A stretch of DNA of 33,223 nt from Thermococcus sp. (GCA_027074805.1 JALTCK010000045.1:1-33223); one strand, 5' to 3'. Positions 22,722 to 31,240 are shown, numbered from the stretch's first letter. Numbers and translations are program-made. The notes: a model not told the origin generated them from the sequence alone.

Positions 22722-24668
22722 ATGGCAAAAGTTACTGACATGGTTTTATGGGATAAACCCGGGGAGAAGGTTCTGCTCCTCGGAAACCAGGCGATAGCTC
22801 GCGGAGCACTGGAAGCAAACATAGCAGTCTTCGCAGCTTATCCCGGAACACCCAGCTCAGAGCTCACGGATACCATGGCGACCGTGGCTCGGAAAGCCGG
22901 GATTTACATGGAGTACTCGACGAACGAAAAGGTCGCTTTTGAGACGGCCCTTTCAGCCGCCTGGAGCGGTCTGAGGGCAATGACTGCAATGAAACACGTT
23001 GGTCTCAACGTCGCAGCCGATACATTCCTTAGCTCCGTGGGAATGGGCGTTGAGGGCGGCTTTGTAATAATGGTGGCAGACGACCCGAGCATGTGGAGCA
23101 GCCAAAACGAACAGGACACCCGGGTTTACGCCAAGTTCGCCAACGTACCCGTCCTCGAGCCCACTTCCCCACATGAAGCCAAGGAGATGACGAAGTACGC
23201 CTTCGAGCTGAGCGAGAAATTCAAGCACTTTGTCATCCTCCGGACGACTACGAGGAGCTCTCACGCAAGGGGGGACGTGGTTCTTGGCGAACTGCCAGAG
23301 GAGATAAAAGGCGCCAAGAGAAAGTTTGGGGACTTTAAAAAGGATCCGAGCAGGTTCGTTGATATACCGGCCAACTCAAGGCGCTTCCACCCACAGATAC
23401 TCGAGAAGATAGAGAAGATCAGAGAAGAGCTCAATGACTGCCCCTTCAACTGGATTGAAGGCAATGAAGAGGCTAAGATCGGCATAATCGCTCCAGGCTT
23501 GAGCTACGCCTATGTAAAGGAAGCTTTGGCATGGCTTGGCATCGAAAACGCCAAGATACTCAAGCTTGGAACACCCTTCCCGGTGCCCTACGGCTTGCTT
23601 GAGAAGTTCCTAAGCGGGCTTGAGAAGGTTCTCATCGTTGAGGAGCTCGAGCCTGTGGTTGAAGAGCAGGTCAAGACCTGGGCCTACGATAAGGGTTTGA
23701 ACATTCCGATTCACGGCAAAGACCTCGTTCCACGCGTTTATGAAATGACTACAAGGAGGGCCGTTACTGCGATAGCCAAGTTCCTCGGTATCGAAACTCC
23801 AATAAACTTTGAGAAAATCGACGAGAAGTACGAAAAGGTGCAGGCCATCGTTCCTCCGAGACCACCATCGCTGTGCCCTGCGTGCCCCCACAGAAACACC
23901 TTCTACGCCCTAAGGAAGGTCGCAACACCGAGGGCCATATTCCCCAGTGACATAGGCTGCTACACCCTTGGTGTTCTGCCGCCACTGAAAACCGTAGATA
24001 CCACCGTTGCCATGGGAGGTTCCATTGGAGTTGCCCATGGACTCAGCATAGCCTTGAACGGGAGCATCGCCGAGGAACAGAGGAAGACAGGCAAGGAAGT
24101 GAAAGTAATAGCCGCCACAATAGGAGACTCAACCTTCTTCCACACGGGGCTTCCTGCTTTGACCAACGCAATATACAACCGCTCCAACGTGCTCATAGTG
24201 GTGGTCGACAACGAGGTAACGGCAATGACTGGCGACCAGCCTAATCCAGGAACTGGGGAGACGCCACACGGGCAAGGTAAGAGAATAAAGATTGAAGAAG
24301 TCGCCCAAGCCCTTGGAGCGGACTACGTTGCTGTTGTTGACCCGTACGACATAAAAGCCACTCAGAGGGTTCTCAAAGAGGCCCTGGCGGTTGAAGGCGT
24401 CAGCGTTGTTGTTGCAAGACGCGTCTGTGCCCTCTACAAGATAGGCCAGCTGAGGCGTGCAGGAATCCAGTGGCCCATTTATCAGGTCAACGAGGACAAG
24501 TGTACTGGGTGTAAGATCTGTATCAACGCCTACGGCTGTCCGGCAATCTACTGGGACGCCGAGACCGGAAAGGCAAAAGTCGATGAACTTATGTGCTGGG
24601 GCTGTGGCGGCTGTGCCCAAGTGTGTCCATTCGATGCTTTTGAGAAGGTTAGGGAGGGAGAGCTATGA
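22722..24668 (+). CDS. iorA: Indolepyruvate ferredoxin oxidoreductase, alpha subunit
   Basis: Oxidises indolepyruvate, phenylpyruvate and hydroxyphenylpyruvate to the aryl-CoA, reducing ferredoxin. The 648-residue subunit has an N-terminal pyrimidine-binding domain ([18 protein letters not shown]), a thiamine-diphosphate-binding domain ([13 protein letters not shown], then [12 protein letters not shown]...[18 protein letters not shown]) and a C-terminal ferredoxin part. The first cluster motif is [14 protein letters not shown], with five residues before the last cysteine; the second is the regular [15 protein letters not shown] 22722 lies 11 nt after the ACS alpha stop, with GAGGTGAT upstream. 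The end overlaps iorB as ATGA. Confidence 0.96.
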   Translation: MAKVTDMVLWDKPGEKVLLLGNQAIARGALEANIAVFAAYPGTPSSELTDTMATVARKAGIYMEYSTNEKVAFETALSAAWSGLRAMTAMKHVGLNVAADTFLSSVGMGVEGGFVIMVADDPSMWSSQNEQDTRVYAKFANVPVLEPTSPHEAKEMTKYAFELSEKFKHFVILRTTTRSSHARGDVVLGELPEEIKGAKRKFGDFKKDPSRFVDIPANSRRFHPQILEKIEKIREELNDCPFNWIEGNEEAKIGIIAPGLSYAYVKEALAWLGIENAKILKLGTPFPVPYGLLEKFLSGLEKVLIVEELEPVVEEQVKTWAYDKGLNIPIHGKDLVPRVYEMTTRRAVTAIAKFLGIETPINFEKIDEKYEKVQAIVPPRPPSLCPACPHRNTFYALRKVATPRAIFPSDIGCYTLGVLPPLKTVDTTVAMGGSIGVAHGLSIALNGSIAEEQRKTGKEVKVIAATIGDSTFFHTGLPALTNAIYNRSNVLIVVVDNEVTAMTGDQPNPGTGETPHGQGKRIKIEEVAQALGADYVAVVDPYDIKATQRVLKEALAVEGVSVVVARRVCALYKIGQLRRAGIQWPIYQVNEDKCTGCKICINAYGCPAIYWDAETGKAKVDELMCWGCGGCAQVCPFDAFEKVREGEL

Positions 24669-25279
24669 TGCCAAAGGAGTATAACATCGTCATCACGGGA
24701 GTTGGCGGTCAGGGGATTCTAACGGCGGCAAACCTACTCGGGTGGGCTGCACTGAGGGCCGGTTACAAGGTACGCGTTGGGGAAGTCCACGGTATGAGCC
24801 AGCGCTTTGGTTCGGTCATAGCTTACGTACGCTTTGGCGAGGACGTCTACGGCGCTATGGTGCCTGAGGGAAAAGCAGATGTCCTACTGAGCTTCGAGCC
24901 CGTTGAGGCCCTCCGCTACATAAACTATCTCAAGAAAGGGGGTTTGGTCTTCACCAACGCCAGACCGATTCCGCCCGTCCAGGTTTCGATGGGACTCGCC
25001 AAGTACCCAACACTCGAGGAGATTAGAAAAATCGTCGAAGAAGACTTCGAGGCAAAGTTCATGGCCTTTGATGCCGAGGAGCTTGCAATGAAGGCAGGTC
25101 ACGTCATAACAACAAACGTTGTGCTTATCGGAGCACTAACTCAAACGCCAGACTTTCCGCTCTCAGCTGAACATGTGAAGGAAGTCATTCGCGTCAGTGT
25201 TCCAAAGAAGGCCATAGATGTTAACATGAAAGCCTTCGACCTCGGAATAGAGGCGGCAAAAGAAATGCTGGGGCTTTGA
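24665..25279 (+). CDS. iorB: Indolepyruvate ferredoxin oxidoreductase, beta subunit
   Basis: The 204-residue gamma-domain partner of IorA. It shows the family start [53 protein letters not shown], and later [23 protein letters not shown] 24665 overlaps the iorA stop as ATGA. ATG 24668 is a second possibility, one codon later. The ribosome site is GGGAGGGAG. Together with the upstream genes it forms an operon that takes aryl pyruvates from transamination of aromatic amino acids to the free aryl acid and ATP. The end lies 4 nt from the convergent antiporter gene. Confidence 0.96.
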   Translation: MMPKEYNIVITGVGGQGILTAANLLGWAALRAGYKVRVGEVHGMSQRFGSVIAYVRFGEDVYGAMVPEGKADVLLSFEPVEALRYINYLKKGGLVFTNARPIPPVQVSMGLAKYPTLEEIRKIVEEDFEAKFMAFDAEELAMKAGHVITTNVVLIGALTQTPDFPLSAEHVKEVIRVSVPKKAIDVNMKAFDLGIEAAKEMLGL

Positions 25280-25283
25280 GCCC

Positions 25284-26609
25284 CTAACTCCCTCTGGCTT
25301 TTTTAGCCTGCATCTTCCTGATCCTGTCCTCGACTGTCTCAGTCTCGAGGAGCACCTTCTTGAGGAGGGGAAGCCACAGGGTTTCGGTGACTATCGAGGT
25401 GAAGACCGTTATAACAGTCACCGCCAGGATAACCTCACCCCAGTGAACCGTCAGTGTCCCTCCCCCATATGTGGTTGCAAGGGTGAGGGGAAGGGAAGCC
25501 AAAGCTGATGGGACTATCCCCCTTGGACCCTCCAGCGATATGAAGACGTACTTCTTTGGATTCCACCATTTGAGTATCGGTAGGGCCGCTATCGGCCTAG
25601 CAACGAGCATTATAAAGTAGGCAATGAGAATGCCCTTAAGGAAGTTCCCCGTGAATATCCTGAGATCAAGGCTTGCCCCAAGGAGGAAGAATATGAACAG
25701 GGTCGCTATGGCAGAGATGCTCTCGTTGAAGTCTACTTCAGAACTAACGGCCTTGAGCACTTTATCCATCACAGCCAGACTGCGGAAGCGGCCAAGAACC
25801 TTGAAGTTTCCAAGGACAAGACCGGCAACCGTGGCCGCAAGGTAGCCGGATGCCTCGACCTTTTCTCCGGTGAGGAAGGTTAGGAACGCAAGGCCAAGGG
25901 CAAATATCTCTATCTCCGGGAATTCAAAGATCTCCGCCTTCTTTATGAACCAGTAACCAAAGAAACCCATCGCAACGCCTACAAGAATTGAAATCAAGAG
26001 CTCGTAGAGGAAGTAAAGGACACTCGCGCCGTATATTCCAACGTGGCCAGAGAAAACAGCAAACACTTTTGAAACGGCGTTTGGATATAGCATTGCTATG
26101 GCAACTGTGGTCAACACGATACCGAGCGGGTCGTTAAATATGGATTCAGTAACTATTGTGGTTTCTATATCCTGCTCAACCCTGTACTGGCGGAACAGCG
26201 GTATAAGTGTGGCCGGGTCTGTGGCACTTATTATGGCACCGAAGAGAAACCCAATAAGGAAGGGTGCATTGAACAACCACGCGAAGAACCAACCGGCGAG
26301 AAGAGCCGTCAGAAGAACGCCAACGGTATCTAAAAGGAGGATTGTCGCCGAGTTTCTTTTAAGGAGCCTCCAGCTTAGGTTGTGTCCCTCAGTAAATAGT
26401 ATTATGACCAGTCCAAACACCCTAAGATACTCAAAGAGCTCGTGGGAGAATGATCGGGGAATGAACTCAAAGACGGGGCCTATAAGGATTCCCAGAATTA
26501 TAAAGAGAGGTACGTACGATATGTTCAGCTTTCTTCCAACTACCATTGCAAGGACACCAAGCATGAGAACTGCTACCAAGAGTTCTGCTGCAATCTCTAT
26601 CGTTACCAT
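25284..26609 (-). CDS. NhaP-type Na+/H+ antiporter (CPA1 family)
   Basis: A 441-residue membrane antiporter with about 13 helices. It carries the CPA1 signatures FGAIISATDPATLIPLF and VTESIFNDPLGIVLTTVAI, the latter holding the ND ion-binding pair of archaeal NhaP, and LEGPRGIVPSALASLPL near the end. Electroneutral Na+/H+ exchange is the known activity of the close archaeal relatives. ATG 26609 is preceded by GGGGGGCTGA. A minus-strand CCTTAAAAAAG (26645-26655) is the likely TATA box. It is the third cation antiport system in the window. The short C-terminal tail (about 30 residues, charged) has no regulatory domain. Confidence 0.92.
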   Translation of the reverse strand: MVTIEIAAELLVAVLMLGVLAMVVGRKLNISYVPLFIILGILIGPVFEFIPRSFSHELFEYLRVFGLVIILFTEGHNLSWRLLKRNSATILLLDTVGVLLTALLAGWFFAWLFNAPFLIGFLFGAIISATDPATLIPLFRQYRVEQDIETTIVTESIFNDPLGIVLTTVAIAMLYPNAVSKVFAVFSGHVGIYGASVLYFLYELLISILVGVAMGFFGYWFIKKAEIFEFPEIEIFALGLAFLTFLTGEKVEASGYLAATVAGLVLGNFKVLGRFRSLAVMDKVLKAVSSEVDFNESISAIATLFIFFLLGASLDLRIFTGNFLKGILIAYFIMLVARPIAALPILKWWNPKKYVFISLEGPRGIVPSALASLPLTLATTYGGGTLTVHWGEVILAVTVITVFTSIVTETLWLPLLKKVLLETETVEDRIRKMQAKKARGS

Positions 26610-26644
26610 TTGTCAGCCCCCCTGTGCGTCCCGTTGGGAGAGGA

Positions 26645-26655
26645 CTTTTTTAAGG
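26645..26655 (-). promoter_or_regulatory. TATA box of the NhaP-type antiporter gene
   Basis: CCTTAAAAAAG on the minus strand predicts a transcript start near 26625 and a leader of about 16 nt. The stretch 26656-26735, up to the end of the next gene, holds no gene I can support. Confidence 0.5.
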
Positions 26656-26735
26656 TTCCTGTACATAATCCTCCAGTGAGAGACATAAGACGGCACGACT
26701 ACCCAGTTGGTGGAGAAGGGCTACAATCCCGTAAG

Positions 26736-27737
26736 CTACAACCCCCACCATGCCCTCTGCATCTCGATGACCCGTTGCACTGTGGATAGGGTTTCATAGC
26801 TGGGCTTCAGGGGCCTTTTCTCACTTTCTCCACTTAAATAGCCCTCTATGAAGGCAGGGAGTCCCCTTTCAATGCCCACGGAATAACCCCCCTCAAAAAC
26901 CACCACTAGGGGATAATCAGATAGTGAAACCCCAACTTCCCTGAAAAACACTTCTGTAAGGCGGAGAGTTGTCAGATTCTCTCCAACAAAGCCATCAAAT
27001 CCCGCCGAAATCACTGCGACCTTAGGGTCGAATTCTTCAATTATAGGAGCCACAACTTTCTCCCATGCAAAAAGGAAGTCATCATCCGTAGAGTAATGGG
27101 GCATCGGAAGGTTTACCTTTGTACCCTCAGACCCCCTTCCTCCCACCTCACCTTCATACCCACTCCAGGGATATATGTCCCGTTCGTGGAGGTCTATGTG
27201 CACTGCCTTGGGATCATCCCACAGTATCTCCTGGGTTCCGTTGCCGTGATGGGCGTCGAAGTCTATGACGAGAACTTTACCAACTTTCTCCTCCGCTATT
27301 TTGGTCGCATAGGCAGTGTTGTTGAAAATACAGAAGCCAAGTGTTGGGGCTCCGAAAGCCCTCCCAGACTTTCCCGCGTGGTGACCCGGAGGTCTGACCA
27401 GGGCAAAATACATTCCCTTCTTTTTCATGGCAAGATACGCTGCATTCCTGACTGCACCGAAGGCAGTTAAAGCTGCATGCCAAGTGCCAGGAGAAACGTA
27501 GGTGTCCGAGTCGAGGTGAGAGTGCCTCACACTCGCCTTCCTCACCCTCTCAACGTATTCTTTTGAGTGCACCTTGAGCAGCTCCTCATCGGGGACCGGT
27601 TCGGGTTCTATCGGCTCCCACAGGCGTAACTCCTCCAAGGTTTTTATCGCGGTGAGAAGGCGGGAGGGGTTCTCGGGATGATACGAAGGGGGTCGATGTT
27701 CTAGAAATAATGGGGAGTAGATAACCCCGAACCCCAA
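26736..27737 (-). CDS. Histone-deacetylase family hydrolase (HDAC/AcuC/acetylpolyamine hydrolase superfamily)
   Basis: A zinc-dependent deacetylase fold of 333 residues. Active-site elements are all present: RPPGHHAG (His119-His120), IDFDAHHGNGTQE (Asp161, His163), ISAGFDGF (Asp248) and VFEGGYS (Tyr285). Archaeal members may act on acetylated proteins, acetylpolyamines or other small amides, and the substrate here is unknown. The start is a TTG at 27737, supported by GGTGAAGG just before it and by the family N-terminus GVIYSPLFLEH; no ATG or GTG fits. It begins 6 nt after the TBP stop on the same strand, so the two are very likely one transcript. Confidence 0.9.
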   Translation of the reverse strand: MGFGVIYSPLFLEHRPPSYHPENPSRLLTAIKTLEELRLWEPIEPEPVPDEELLKVHSKEYVERVRKASVRHSHLDSDTYVSPGTWHAALTAFGAVRNAAYLAMKKKGMYFALVRPPGHHAGKSGRAFGAPTLGFCIFNNTAYATKIAEEKVGKVLVIDFDAHHGNGTQEILWDDPKAVHIDLHERDIYPWSGYEGEVGGRGSEGTKVNLPMPHYSTDDDFLFAWEKVVAPIIEEFDPKVAVISAGFDGFVGENLTTLRLTEVFFREVGVSLSDYPLVVVFEGGYSVGIERGLPAFIEGYLSGESEKRPLKPSYETLSTVQRVIEMQRAWWGL

Positions 27738-27743
27738 AGCCCT

Positions 27744-28316
27744 TCACCACTCTTCCTCTTCCTCGATTAAACCGTACTTTTCAAGCTCGCGGAGGAGTTT
27801 CCTAACGGCCTCCCAGGCGTCATGCTCGCTCTTCGCACCGGAGCAGACTATCTTGCCAGAGGAGAACAGCAGTATGACGGCCCTCGGTTCCTTGACGCGG
27901 TAGATGACACCGGGGAACTGCTCCGGCTCATACTCACAGTTCGGGAGGCTCAGGGCAACCGCGTCGAGGTTGAACTCCATTCCTATGTCACCGCTAAAGA
28001 CCATGTTCTGGATGTCGATCTGCGGTGCTCTTGAGAACTTCGCCCCAATCTTCTTGAGCATCTGGATGAGCTTGTTAACAGCCCTCTCGATGTCCTCGAC
28101 GCTCTTCGCTCCAGTTACAACGAGCTTGCCGGAGCTGAATATCAGGAGCGCCACCTTTGGTTCATCGAATCTGCAGATGATGCCAGGAAACTCCTCGGGG
28201 TTGTACTTCGAGTTTGGACATATTTCGATAACTTTCTCAAGATTCAGCTGGGTGAAGAGGTCCACAGAAGCGACAATGTTTTCAATTCTGAGCTTTACAT
28301 TGCTCATGTCTACCAA
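27744..28316 (-). CDS. tbp: TATA-box-binding protein
   Basis: The general transcription factor that bends the TATA box and recruits TFB and RNA polymerase. The 190-residue saddle is built of two direct repeats; compare [30 protein letters not shown] with [30 protein letters not shown]. It ends in an acidic tail (EEEEEW), as in Pyrococcus. The start is TTG 28316: GGAGGTG lies six nt upstream, and the resulting MVDMS N-terminus matches the Pyrococcus protein as I remember it. ATG 28307 would be too far from the ribosome site. The HDAC-family gene follows 6 nt downstream. Confidence 0.97.
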   Translation of the reverse strand: MVDMSNVKLRIENIVASVDLFTQLNLEKVIEICPNSKYNPEEFPGIICRFDEPKVALLIFSSGKLVVTGAKSVEDIERAVNKLIQMLKKIGAKFSRAPQIDIQNMVFSGDIGMEFNLDAVALSLPNCEYEPEQFPGVIYRVKEPRAVILLFSSGKIVCSGAKSEHDAWEAVRKLLRELEKYGLIEEEEEW

Positions 28317-28336
28317 GGCTTACACCTCCAGATGGT

Positions 28337-28358
28337 GGGTTTAAAAACCCTTTATAAA
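28337..28358 (-). promoter_or_regulatory. tbp promoter: TATA box plus adjacent palindrome
   Basis: TTTATAAA (28351-28358) predicts a transcript start near 28329, so the ribosome site opens the mRNA. Directly downstream lies GGGTTTAAAAACCC (28337-28350), with six-pair arms and a TATA-like centre. It lies between the TATA box and the start, the place for an operator. Confidence 0.55.
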
Positions 28359-28367
28359 TGATACCGG

Positions 28368-28417
28368 ATGAGTTTTTAAAGGTTTAGGTCACTACGTCAA
28401 AAATGGAGAAAACTCAT
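28368..28417. repeat. Nine-base inverted repeat between tbp and the DUF356 gene
   Basis: ATGAGTTTT (28368-28376) and AAAACTCAT (28409-28417) are exact reverse complements, 32 nt apart. They lie upstream of both divergent promoters. The meaning is unknown; AT-rich sequence makes chance possible. Confidence 0.35.
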
Positions 28418-28448
28418 GGGACACACAATCAACATAAAAACCGGGAAG

Positions 28449-28457
28449 CCTTAAAAG
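28449..28457 (+). promoter_or_regulatory. TATA box of the DUF356 gene
   Basis: CCTTAAAAG predicts a transcript start near 28478, just before the GGTGAGAG ribosome site. Confidence 0.5.
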
Positions 28458-28487
28458 GAGCCTCCCCCACGTAGGAATGGTGAGAGC

Positions 28488-28898
28488 ATGAGAAACACGA
28501 TGGTTTTAGTGAGGACCGACAACTTCCAGAAGGCCATCATGGCCTTGGCTGATCTCGTTCGCTACGGAGGCATGAAGATACGCGGCGACCCGAGGATAAT
28601 CCCGCCGGCGCTATCGGACTGGGCCTTTGAACAGATAAGCAAGGAAAAGCCGAGGAGGAAGTTCAAGGCGCACGTTGTTGCCCAGATAGACCTCCCGCCG
28701 GCCAAGGCTATAGGCAGGCTGATGGACATACACCCGCCGGCCCACATTCTGGTTATCCCACCCGACACCGAGGCATGGGAGGAACTGATGCGCCTCTGGG
28801 GGACGTTCGAGAAGCTACGCGGCTTCCACCCGCCAAAGAGAACCAAAGCGGAGGAGCTCAGGAAGAAGAGAGAGGAAGAGGAGTTAGAGGGGATTTAG
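28488..28898 (+). CDS. DUF356 family protein
   Basis: A 136-residue soluble protein that fits the archaeal DUF356 family known mainly from methanogens and Thermococcales. Recognisable features are VLVRTDNFQKAIMALADLVRYGGMKIRGDPRIIPP, then the conserved MDIHPPAHILVIPPD, then GTFEKLRGFHPPK. The function is not known. A basic-acidic charged helix (KRTKAEELRKKREEEELEGI) closes the protein. ATG 28488 follows GGTGAGAGC; ATG 28500 is an alternative. The stop lies 1 nt from the end of the convergent MBF1 gene. Confidence 0.8.
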   Translation: MRNTMVLVRTDNFQKAIMALADLVRYGGMKIRGDPRIIPPALSDWAFEQISKEKPRRKFKAHVVAQIDLPPAKAIGRLMDIHPPAHILVIPPDTEAWEELMRLWGTFEKLRGFHPPKRTKAEELRKKREEEELEGI

Positions 28899-28899
28899 C

Positions 28900-29433
28900 T
28901 CACTTCTTCCTCTTCTTGATTCTGATGTTGGCTATGTCGCCGAGCGTCGGCTCGTAGTCCCTCGGTATGGTCCTCTTCTCGATGGGTTCCGCCTCAGAAC
29001 TCTCAATGAGCTTTATCTTGAAGTACTTCTCCAGCTTCTTGGCTTCCTTGATGGTCGGTTCGCGATAGCCGTGAGCTATAGCCCTCAAATCGTTCATTGA
29101 GAGTCCTATCTCGTGGGAAAGCTCCTCGTAGCTCTTACCGCTCCTCTGTATGGCCTTGTACACTCTCTCGGCGTAGTCTTCAACGATTTCCTCGGATATC
29201 AACGGCCTCTCCCTCTTCGGCCTTGGAGCCGGCTTCGGCCTTGGTCCGGAGTATCTCCTCCTCGGCTGCCTTCCCGTTGGCATTATGCTGAAGGTGCCGG
29301 GCTTTTTGCCACCGTACTTCTCGTAACAGCGGTCGCAGACGAGAACCTCCGCACCCTCTATCCTTATCCTGTGACCGGGTCCCCTTATCGGTGCGCCGCA
29401 TATCTCGCAGTACCTGGGTTTGGCCTTTCCCAT
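28900..29433 (-). CDS. mbf1: Archaeal MBF1 (multiprotein bridging factor 1 type)
   Basis: A 177-residue transcription-related protein. The N-terminal zinc ribbon is CEICGAPIRGPGHRIRIEGAEVLVCDRCYEKYG, with two Cys-x2-Cys pairs. A basic proline-rich linker (RRRYSGPRPKPAPRPKRERP) follows, then a Cro-like helix-turn-helix (EDYAERVYKAIQRSGKSYEELSHEIGLSMNDLRAIAHGYREPTIKEAKKLEKYF), and a basic tail. In eukaryotes MBF1 bridges TBP and activators; archaeal MBF1 has been linked to ribosomes. ATG 29433 follows GGTGAT. GTG 29442 in the track lies within that ribosome site. The gene is divergent from the GNAT gene and shares a symmetric TATA element with it. Confidence 0.93.
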   Translation of the reverse strand: MGKAKPRYCEICGAPIRGPGHRIRIEGAEVLVCDRCYEKYGGKKPGTFSIMPTGRQPRRRYSGPRPKPAPRPKRERPLISEEIVEDYAERVYKAIQRSGKSYEELSHEIGLSMNDLRAIAHGYREPTIKEAKKLEKYFKIKLIESSEAEPIEKRTIPRDYEPTLGDIANIRIKKRKK

Positions 29434-29474
29434 TTCAATCACCTTCTTGCTCCACTTAAGGCTCGGAGTCAGGC

Positions 29475-29482
29475 TTTTTAAA
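29475..29482. promoter_or_regulatory. TTTTTAAA element between mbf1 and the GNAT gene
   Basis: The only good TATA candidate in the 70-nt gap. It lies 25 nt before ATG 29504 on the plus strand (leaderless). On the minus strand it predicts a start near 29453, 20 nt before mbf1. It may serve both genes. Confidence 0.45.
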
Positions 29483-29503
29483 CCCCACGATGAGCTTATA
29501 TTG

Positions 29504-29995
29504 ATGGCGGAGGTAAAAATAGAACGGCTCAGGGGGCTTGACCAGGAGACCCTCGAGCGGCTGATAGAGATTTACATGCGCGGCTACGAGGGAATGCGCG
29601 AGTACGGCGGCGAGGGCGAGAGCTACGCCAAGCGCTACCTGAGGTGGTGCTGGAACAAAGCTAAAGACGGCTTCTTCGTGGCGAAGGTCGGCGATGAGAT
29701 AGCGGGCTTTATAGTCTGCGACAGTGACTGGTACAGCAAGTACGAGGAAAAGGTTGTAGGGGCGGTCCACGAGTTCGTTGTGGACAAAAAATATCAAGGA
29801 CACGGAATAGGGAGGAAACTCATGGAAAAGTGCCTTGAATACCTCGCAGATAAGGGGAGTATAGAACTTTGGGTCGGCGAGAAGAACGAAGGGGCGATAA
29901 GGTTCTACGAGGACTACGGCTTCAGAAGAGTTGGTCAGAGCGGGATATGGGTTCGGATGGTGAAGGATGTGCGAAAGGATGATAAAGGTTCATGA
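29504..29995 (+). CDS. GNAT family N-acetyltransferase
   Basis: A 163-residue acetyltransferase with the acetyl-CoA loop YQGHGIGRKLMEKCLEY, the preceding strand VVGAVHEFVVDKK, and a C-terminal IELWVGEKNEGAIRFYEDYGFRRVGQ. These are the core GNAT motifs. The substrate is not evident; protein N-termini, amino acids, polyamines or antibiotics are all possible in this superfamily. ATG 29504 is preferred to the track start 29420, which would overlap mbf1. A TATA element lies 25 nt upstream and no ribosome site is seen, suggesting a leaderless mRNA. A small unknown gene follows 21 nt later. Confidence 0.88.
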   Translation: MAEVKIERLRGLDQETLERLIEIYMRGYEGMREYGGEGESYAKRYLRWCWNKAKDGFFVAKVGDEIAGFIVCDSDWYSKYEEKVVGAVHEFVVDKKYQGHGIGRKLMEKCLEYLADKGSIELWVGEKNEGAIRFYEDYGFRRVGQSGIWVRMVKDVRKDDKGS

Positions 29996-30016
29996 GAAAG
30001 TTATGTGGGTGGAAAA

Positions 30017-30310
30017 ATGCCGTGTGTACGTCCGCCGCAGCCAGAGAAGGTGAAAGAAATGAAAGAAGAGAGCTTCATACGGGAAGGAAAGGGAAAGGTT
30101 AAGGTCACGATAGAGAGCGAAGGTGAAACCATAGAAACGACGATGAGCGGCTCACTCAAAAGCGTCAATGAGATAGCGGAGATGCTGGGCGCCAAAGCCG
30201 AGAACGGGATGATAAAGACAGTGGTTGACGGCGTGAAAGTCAAGATGCAACGTGGAGAGCTCGAGCTAGAGTTCGAGAACGGCGATAGGATGAAGATTGA
30301 GAGAGCCTGA
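30017..30310 (+). CDS. Small beta-rich protein, unknown function
   Basis: A 97-residue soluble protein I do not recognise. After a short MPCVRPPQPEKVKEMK start, it alternates charged strands (GKVKVTIESEGETIETTMSG, GVKVKMQRGELELEFENGDRMKIERA) around one helix (SLKSVNEIAEMLGAK). This suggests a small beta-sheet domain. ATG 30017 is preferred to GTG 30005 because GGGTGG precedes it with normal spacing. It probably shares the GNAT transcript. The stop abuts the stop of the EamA gene on the other strand with no spacer. Confidence 0.65.
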   Translation: MPCVRPPQPEKVKEMKEESFIREGKGKVKVTIESEGETIETTMSGSLKSVNEIAEMLGAKAENGMIKTVVDGVKVKMQRGELELEFENGDRMKIERA

Positions 30311-31171
30311 TCATCCCCAGATTCCTATCACCATTATTCCGAGTGTCGTGAGGACTATAGCGTAGATCAACCTCCTCGTGAGTCTTTCTTTTAGGAAAAC
30401 CACCGCAAAGAGGGAGGCCATTATTGGACTTGACTCCGTTACCGGCGTTGCCACGCTTGAGCCGGCAACCTTCAGGGCTAGTGTGAAGAAGTATTGACCG
30501 AGTATCGTGCCAAAAAGCGTTATTAGGCCGACAAGTCCCCATCCCCTTCTGTTAAGCTTTTTGAAGTCGTCTTTAATCTTCGGCAGAAAAGCTAGGCCGG
30601 CGAGCGCCCCAAAACCTATCCTAAGCCCGATTATCGAGAAGGCACTCTCTCCAGCCACCAACCAGTCAGTGACTATTACCGCAAACGTCCACATAAGCTG
30701 GGCGAAGAAGACGTAGGCGACCCCTTTCCAACTACCCATCCTCCCCGGACCGCTCTCGGTAGTGACCAGAATTACGGCGAGAATTATTGCAAACGCACCC
30801 CCAACAAGTCCCGGAGTGAGGGGTCTTTCGAGGAGATAATGCGCCGTGAACATTGTGAGGACCGGATGAAACGTCACTAGAATTGCTGCCCTGGAAACTC
30901 CCATGAGTTGCATCCCCTCCAGGAAGAACCAGTCCGCCACCGTGAATCCGATGATTCCCGAGATGATAAGAACAGCCCATCTCTCTGGTGTGATTGTTGG
31001 GAGGCCGAGATAAAAGACGAGAGGAACATAAAAAGCCGAACTCAGGAACAGCCTGGCCACGTTAAGGGATAAGGGGTTGACCTTCTCCATGGAGACCTTT
31101 GAGAGAACTGAGGCGATGGCCCAAACGAGAGCCGCTGAGAAAGCGAGTATCACCCCGAGTATTACATCCAT
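30311..31171 (-). CDS. EamA family (DMT superfamily) transporter
   Basis: A 286-residue membrane protein with ten predicted helices in two repeated EamA halves (residues about 1-140 and 145-286). Typical landmarks are ILAFSAALVWAIASVLSKVSMEKVNPL, SGIIGFTVADWFFLEGMQLMGVSRAAILVTFHPVLTM and the matching second-half VTESSPIMASLFAVVFLKERLTRR. It probably exports a metabolite or amino acid; the substrate cannot be read. ATG 31171 has no ribosome site, but a TTATAA at 31195-31200 lies about 26 nt upstream, so the mRNA is probably leaderless. Confidence 0.9.
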   Translation of the reverse strand: MDVILGVILAFSAALVWAIASVLSKVSMEKVNPLSLNVARLFLSSAFYVPLVFYLGLPTITPERWAVLIISGIIGFTVADWFFLEGMQLMGVSRAAILVTFHPVLTMFTAHYLLERPLTPGLVGGAFAIILAVILVTTESGPGRMGSWKGVAYVFFAQLMWTFAVIVTDWLVAGESAFSIIGLRIGFGALAGLAFLPKIKDDFKKLNRRGWGLVGLITLFGTILGQYFFTLALKVAGSSVATPVTESSPIMASLFAVVFLKERLTRRLIYAIVLTTLGIMVIGIWG

Positions 31172-31194
31172 GGCAGGGGAGAGGACAAATTCTG

Positions 31195-31200
31195 TTATAA
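31195..31200 (-). promoter_or_regulatory. TATA box of the EamA gene (leaderless)
   Basis: TTATAA about 26 nt before ATG 31171 on the minus strand, with no ribosome site between. Confidence 0.5.
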
Positions 31201-31210
31201 GATTAACGTT

Positions 31211-31240
31211 TCAAAAATCCTGAAAAAGAAAGATATGACA
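31211..31240 (-). terminator. T-rich terminator after the HMG-CoA synthase operon
   Basis: On the minus strand, TTCTTTTTCAGGATTTTTGA follows the DUF35 stop. It has two T-runs and precedes the promoter of the EamA gene. Confidence 0.45.

Noticed and set aside
26098-26679. Plus-strand ORF of 193 residues
   Set aside because: It is antisense to the NhaP-type antiporter, whose ion-binding motifs are clear.
26674-26790. Short plus-strand frame beginning GTGAGAGACATAAGACG
   Set aside because: It overlaps the end of the HDAC-family gene, has no good ribosome site and resembles no protein I know.
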